The position numbers were made by a program, and so were the translations under genes. DNA of 64,000 nt from JABDJZ01 sp047619685 (lineage in GTDB: Bacteria; Bacteroidota; Rhodothermia; Rhodothermales; UBA10348), in assembly GCA_047619685.1 (NCBI GenBank), contig JBLHLC010000013.1, positions 1-64,000 on the forward strand, in the 5' to 3' direction. The notes under the pieces were generated by a model, which was given only the letters and a program-made list of their open reading frames with translations, made no database searches and was not told where the DNA came from. This document shows, piece after piece, positions 61,322-64,000 of this stretch; within the stretch, counting starts at the first letter, position 1, and the number at the start of each line of letters is the position of its first letter.

Positions 61322-62267
61322 GTGCCAATTGACATGTCTGTCGCATACCAAAGAATGAAGACGTCCGTGAACAGGTGCGCGTTTGCTAAGACGGCCGCCA
61401 TTGGGGTTGTTCTTCTATCGTTCGGAGCATTCGCGCGTCCTGCCGCAGCGCAGCAGGTCGAGGCGGAGACGACGGCCCGGCTTGCCGTCTTTCTGGACTG
61501 CAGTTTCTGCCCCGAGACCTTCATTCGGCAGAAAATGACTTACGTGGACCACGTCCGCGACCGCGAGGTGGCCGACGTCCATGTCCTGGTCATGCACGTG
61601 AACACGGGCTCTGGCGGTACCGCTCACACGTTCGACCTGATCGGCCTCGGCGCGCTCCAGGAGATGGCGTTCTCAACGGTCTACACGACGAGCGCGGACG
61701 CCACCGAGGCCGAGCAGCGGTCCTACGACACGAAATACGGCGTGTATGTCAGCCGCGTGACGGAAGAGTGGACGCTTCAGCTCCGGCCTTTCTTCAACTA
61801 CAATTACCACCGCTTCGACAGAGGAGACCAGACCATCGAGAGTTCGGCCCGACGGGATCTATCGGGACACGACCATCTACAACGAGATTGAGCAGGTGCT
61901 TCCTCAGCACCTGCTCAACGCGGGCTACGAAGTGATCCAGCCCTGGGGGCAAATCGAAATGGGCGTCAACGCGTCCCAGTATCTGCACGATGTTTGGCTA
62001 CTCAGTCTGCAGTTTGACGCAGAAGTCGAGGTTCGCATCACGCGAGGGCTTTCCGTGGAAATAGGGGGCTCGCTGGAGTTCATCCACGATCAGATCAACC
62101 TGCAGAAGGGTGATGCAGACCTCGAAGAGGTCCTGCTGCGGCGCAGAGAACTCGAGACCAACTACGAGGCGGGTCTTAGCGTCGGTTTCCGCTACCGGTT
62201 CGGTTCGATCTACAACAACGTCGTCAACACACGCTTCGGTGGAATAGGGAATCGGGATCGATTCTGA
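61322..62267 (+). pseudogene. doubly deleted and frameshifted exported barrel protein
   Basis: A signal peptide (cleavage near PAAAQ) is followed by FLDCSFCPETFIRQKMTYVDH and VHVLVMHVNTGSGGTAHTF, the N-terminus of a secreted Bacteroidota family whose intact members are about 400 residues with a C-terminal barrel. After EAEQRS the sequence jumps to VSRVTEEWTLQLRPFFNYNY, then after SSARR the frame changes to DGIYRDTTIYNEIEQVLPQH, and ends EVLLRRRELETNYEAGLS, FGSIYNNVVNTRF. Thus two middle portions seem missing: the region before the first barrel strands and the central strands. The second junction near 61850 also shifts the frame. The ATG at 61355 is the likely start. Confidence 0.65.
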
Positions 62268-62350
62268 GGGCAGTGCCACGCGGCTGGCCCGTCGCGACGG
62301 TTGCCCTGCTGGCCCTCGTCGTGTCGACCGAGCGGCCCGGGTACTGCTCC

Positions 62351-62644
62351 GCCCGGGCCATTGTCGGAAACACGAATCACCACATGCTCCTCATCTTGAA
62401 GCGTGGAGATCGTGACCTTCCCGCTCTCCAGGCCGCGAATTGCGTCGAATGCGTTGCCCAGTAGATTGACTAAAACGCGCCCGAGTTCCTGAGGGAGACA
62501 CAAGACAGACCCAACTTCAGGTGCCAGGTCTCGGACCAACTCGGCCTGAAATCCGTGATCTCGCGCGCGCATGCCATGCCACGCAAGCGCCGCGTATTCA
62601 TCGACGAACGTGTTTACGTCGATGGACTCCCTCTCCGACGTCCG
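62351..62644 (-). pseudogene. histidine-kinase catalytic-domain remnant
   Basis: Reading the minus strand from 62644, about 98 residues match the end of a HisKA-HATPase kinase: SIDVNTFVDEYAALAWHGM, VGSVLCLPQELGRVLVNLLGNAFDAI (N box NLLGNAF) and VVIRVSDNGPG (G1 box). The phospho-accepting His region is missing; in its place upstream lies the nucleotidyltransferase gene, whose stop is 7 bp away. After DNGPG the G2 box (GTGLGL) is not readable. There is therefore no intact kinase. The remnant suggests a deletion or insertion that brought the transferase cassette next to a broken kinase gene. Confidence 0.7.
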
Positions 62645-62651
62645 GAGGTCT

Positions 62652-63107
62652 CTATGATTCCGGCAAATGCTCAAGGTCGTTCAGATCCTTGAGCCGTCCG
62701 GTACTGGTCTTGTTCCTCCGCAAGCAGTCAAGGCCGATCGTAGCCGCTTCGACTCCCCCGAAATCGGCCCGGACGCGATTCTGGTAACGATCTCCAAAGG
62801 TGACGCCGGGGATTTGCGTCATGAACTCTACTCGCAGGGGCGGATAACCCAACCTTACCACACGGTCGGCACGGGAGAAGTTGGAGGGTCGTAGTGAGGG
62901 CAGGTCGAAACCGAATTCGACAACTGCGGCGTGGACCCATATTGAGTTCCCAGCCTCGGCATCTATCCATATGTCGATGTCCCCTGTCGCACGTGGAAAC
63001 CCGTGAAAAGCCACCGCGAAGCCTCCAATCACGAGATACCGAGCCTCATGGGCGTTCAACAATCTCAAGATGTCGCTGAACGCGGGCGGTAGCTGGATCG
63101 TGTCCAT
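62652..63107 (-). CDS. nucleotidyltransferase-fold protein (DUF6036 / AbiEii-like), toxin-like
   Basis: A 151-residue protein with a minimal nucleotidyltransferase core: YLVIGGFAVAFHGFPRATGDIDIWID, in which the GGFAVxxHG and RATxDIDxW motifs bind nucleotide and metal through Asp residues, then PPLRVEFMTQIPG with the third acidic position. The C-terminus has GLDCLRRNKTSTGRLKDLNDLEHL. Such proteins occur in toxin-antitoxin or abortive-infection pairs. The start overlaps the upstream small gene by 62 bp. Target is unknown; nucleotidylation of tRNA or protein is seen in relatives. The stop abuts the histidine-kinase remnant. Confidence 0.8.
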   Translation of the reverse strand: MDTIQLPPAFSDILRLLNAHEARYLVIGGFAVAFHGFPRATGDIDIWIDAEAGNSIWVHAAVVEFGFDLPSLRPSNFSRADRVVRLGYPPLRVEFMTQIPGVTFGDRYQNRVRADFGGVEAATIGLDCLRRNKTSTGRLKDLNDLEHLPES

Positions 63108-63231
63108 AGTTCATACGACGGAGGAATTCGAGTGCGAGGAGGCGCTCCGAAGGCGACTTGGAATGCCAGTAGCGACGGTCTTCTGCCTGGGCTTCTTTGA
63201 ACGATATGACAGAAAGAGCTTTCTTATCCAC
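63046..63231 (-). CDS. small protein encoded with DUF6036-type nucleotidyltransferase
   Basis: A 61-residue protein (MDKKALSVISFKEAQAEDRRYW, LEFLRRMNYGHDPATARVQRHLEIVERP). The pattern SF/KEAxxxDRxYW...SPxERLxxLExLR...GxDPxTARxxRxLEIVERP is typical of small proteins encoded directly before NTase-like toxins. It probably acts with the nucleotidyltransferase, as antitoxin or partner, though this is inferred from context. Its end overlaps the NTase start by 62 bp, showing tight coupling. The ATG at 63231 is the only start. Confidence 0.7.
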   Translation of the reverse strand: MDKKALSVISFKEAQAEDRRYWHSKSPSERLLALEFLRRMNYGHDPATARVQRHLEIVERP

Positions 63232-63345
63232 GGGTTCTCAAGGTCTAGGCGCTGCGTCTAACGACACAAGGAGCGATGCGGTCCAAAGAACGGTCCCAAG
63301 CCCTGGCCACTGCGCCGCCTCGTTGGAGTTCTCTAGTAGAACTAC

Positions 63346-64000
63346 TTAGACGCGATACCGGTAGCTCAGCTTGAGGAAAAACCCATCGTTAAGCCGCGAA
63401 AAATCTGAAAAGCGGTATGTGGACGGCTCTGTCATTGTCGAGCCATACCCAACAAAGACAACCGTCCCCGGAGTTGGCCGGAAGGACACCAGCCAATCGA
63501 CTTGCAAGACGTTGCGTCTTTGAGCCAGAATCGGGGAGAACTCGCCTGTCTCCCCGTCCTGAACGACGATGGGGCGTTCCGTCCTGGAAGCGTCCCGCAA
63601 GTCGTCGACATAGTTGGAGTCGTACTGCCCCACCACCCGCAGGAAGAGCGAGGACGTCACCTGATACTCCACTTTCAGCCGGGGCACTCGGTGTAGACCC
63701 ACATTGGATCTATCCGACAACCTTACAAATTGCTGGTGATTGTAGAGAAAACTGACCCTGACCTGATCGGTTGGGTCCCAGTTGAGTCCCGCTGTCAAAA
63801 ACAGTACGTCCGCGGACGCCCACTCGAAGAAATTGTCATCCCGGGCAGCCGCTATGAATATGGATCCCGAGAACTGTTTCCACTGCGGCGTCCTCGACGT
63901 ACTCCAGAACCCGAGATTGGTCAGTCTATCTTCACCTACATAGGGAGTTGGGGCGCCTCCGGCCGCGGCCGGAGCCACGAAGTATCCCTGATAAAGCTCG
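63346..64000 (-). CDS. C-terminal barrel part of a DUF5916-like exported protein (partial)
   Basis: The gene runs off the right edge; the frame is open from 63346 to the edge, and reads ELYQGYFVAPAAAGG before the first in-frame GTG. The last 200 residues resemble the C-terminal beta-barrel of DUF5916 proteins, whose N-terminus has a CBM9-like domain: WKQFSGSIFIAAARDDNFF, ADVLFLTAGLNWDPTDQVRVSF, VEYQVTSSLFLRVVGQYDSN, VDWLVSFRPTPGTVVFVGYGSTMTEP, GFFLKLSYRYRV end. The function of DUF5916 is unknown; it is probably exported to the outer membrane. Only the C-terminal part can be judged. Confidence 0.7.
   Translation of the reverse strand, partial: ELYQGYFVAPAAAGGAPTPYVGEDRLTNLGFWSTSRTPQWKQFSGSIFIAAARDDNFFEWASADVLFLTAGLNWDPTDQVRVSFLYNHQQFVRLSDRSNVGLHRVPRLKVEYQVTSSLFLRVVGQYDSNYVDDLRDASRTERPIVVQDGETGEFSPILAQRRNVLQVDWLVSFRPTPGTVVFVGYGSTMTEPSTYRFSDFSRLNDGFFLKLSYRYRV

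Noticed and set aside
1..64000. tRNA, rRNA, prophage or intact insertion sequence
   Set aside because: Reading by eye, I found no cloverleaf, ribosomal RNA, transposase, integrase or phage structural gene; a covariance-model search would be needed to be certain about small RNAs.

Overview
The window looks like a chromosomal segment of a GC-rich (by eye near 60 %), probably marine member of the Rhodothermota/Bacteroidota. The clues are outer-membrane barrels with an N-terminal CarboxypepD_reg-like domain, a GLPGLI-family protein, a protein ending in a type IX secretion (Por) sorting domain, DUF3127, a DUF5916-type barrel, LVIVD / choice-of-anchor-B proteins and BNR-propeller exoproteins. A large share of the genes encode exported proteins with Sec, Tat or lipoprotein signals: peptidases, propeller proteins and beta-barrels. 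I see no rRNA, tRNA, CRISPR array, prophage or intact insertion sequence.

Layout. 0-9 kb: YgjV-like membrane protein, luciferase-like flavin oxidoreductase, a proline-racemase-superfamily enzyme with a Ser/Cys active site, a 169-bp inverted-repeat element, a Tat-exported glycosylasparaginase, an operon of two YceI proteins plus a porin-like barrel, and an S15 peptidase. 9-15 kb: M19 membrane dipeptidase, an ABC ATPase, an ABC permease fused by deletion to the tail of a membrane-fusion protein, a DUF305 lipoprotein and an LVIVD protein. 15-24.5 kb: DUF3127 protein with an SSB-like tail, choice-of-anchor-B protein, DUF885-like protein, short Gre-like factor, GabT-like aminotransferase, cyclophilin, noncanonical tyrosine phosphatase, GNAT. 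24.45-25.0 kb: a gene-free, heavily self-complementary block. 25-40.5 kb: T9SS-sorted fibronectin protein, RidA, a 1077-residue propeller exoprotein, lipoproteins, three GNAT enzymes, SET-domain protein, serine hydrolase and an S9 peptidase. 40.5-44.7 kb: TrhO, then a tightly overlapping operon of AlkB-like hydroxylase, two ICMT-like membrane methyltransferases (the second fused to a VOC domain) and a UDG-superfamily protein. 44.7-55.8 kb: three TonB-receptor-like barrels, a CBM9-like lipoprotein and a GLPGLI protein, two of them carrying long Gly/Arg tracts. 55.9-64 kb: a region with many broken genes (HXXEE frameshift, lipoprotein frameshift, a doubly deleted barrel gene, a histidine-kinase remnant), mixed with toxin-antitoxin-like genes and ending in a partial DUF5916-like barrel.

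The most promising leads for undescribed biology are the AlkB/ICMT/ICMT-VOC operon, the GLPGLI/barrel/glycine-rich cluster, and the structured intergenic element at 24.5-25.0 kb. At least five genes show deletion or frameshift scars. These may be real decay or assembly errors; read mapping would decide.
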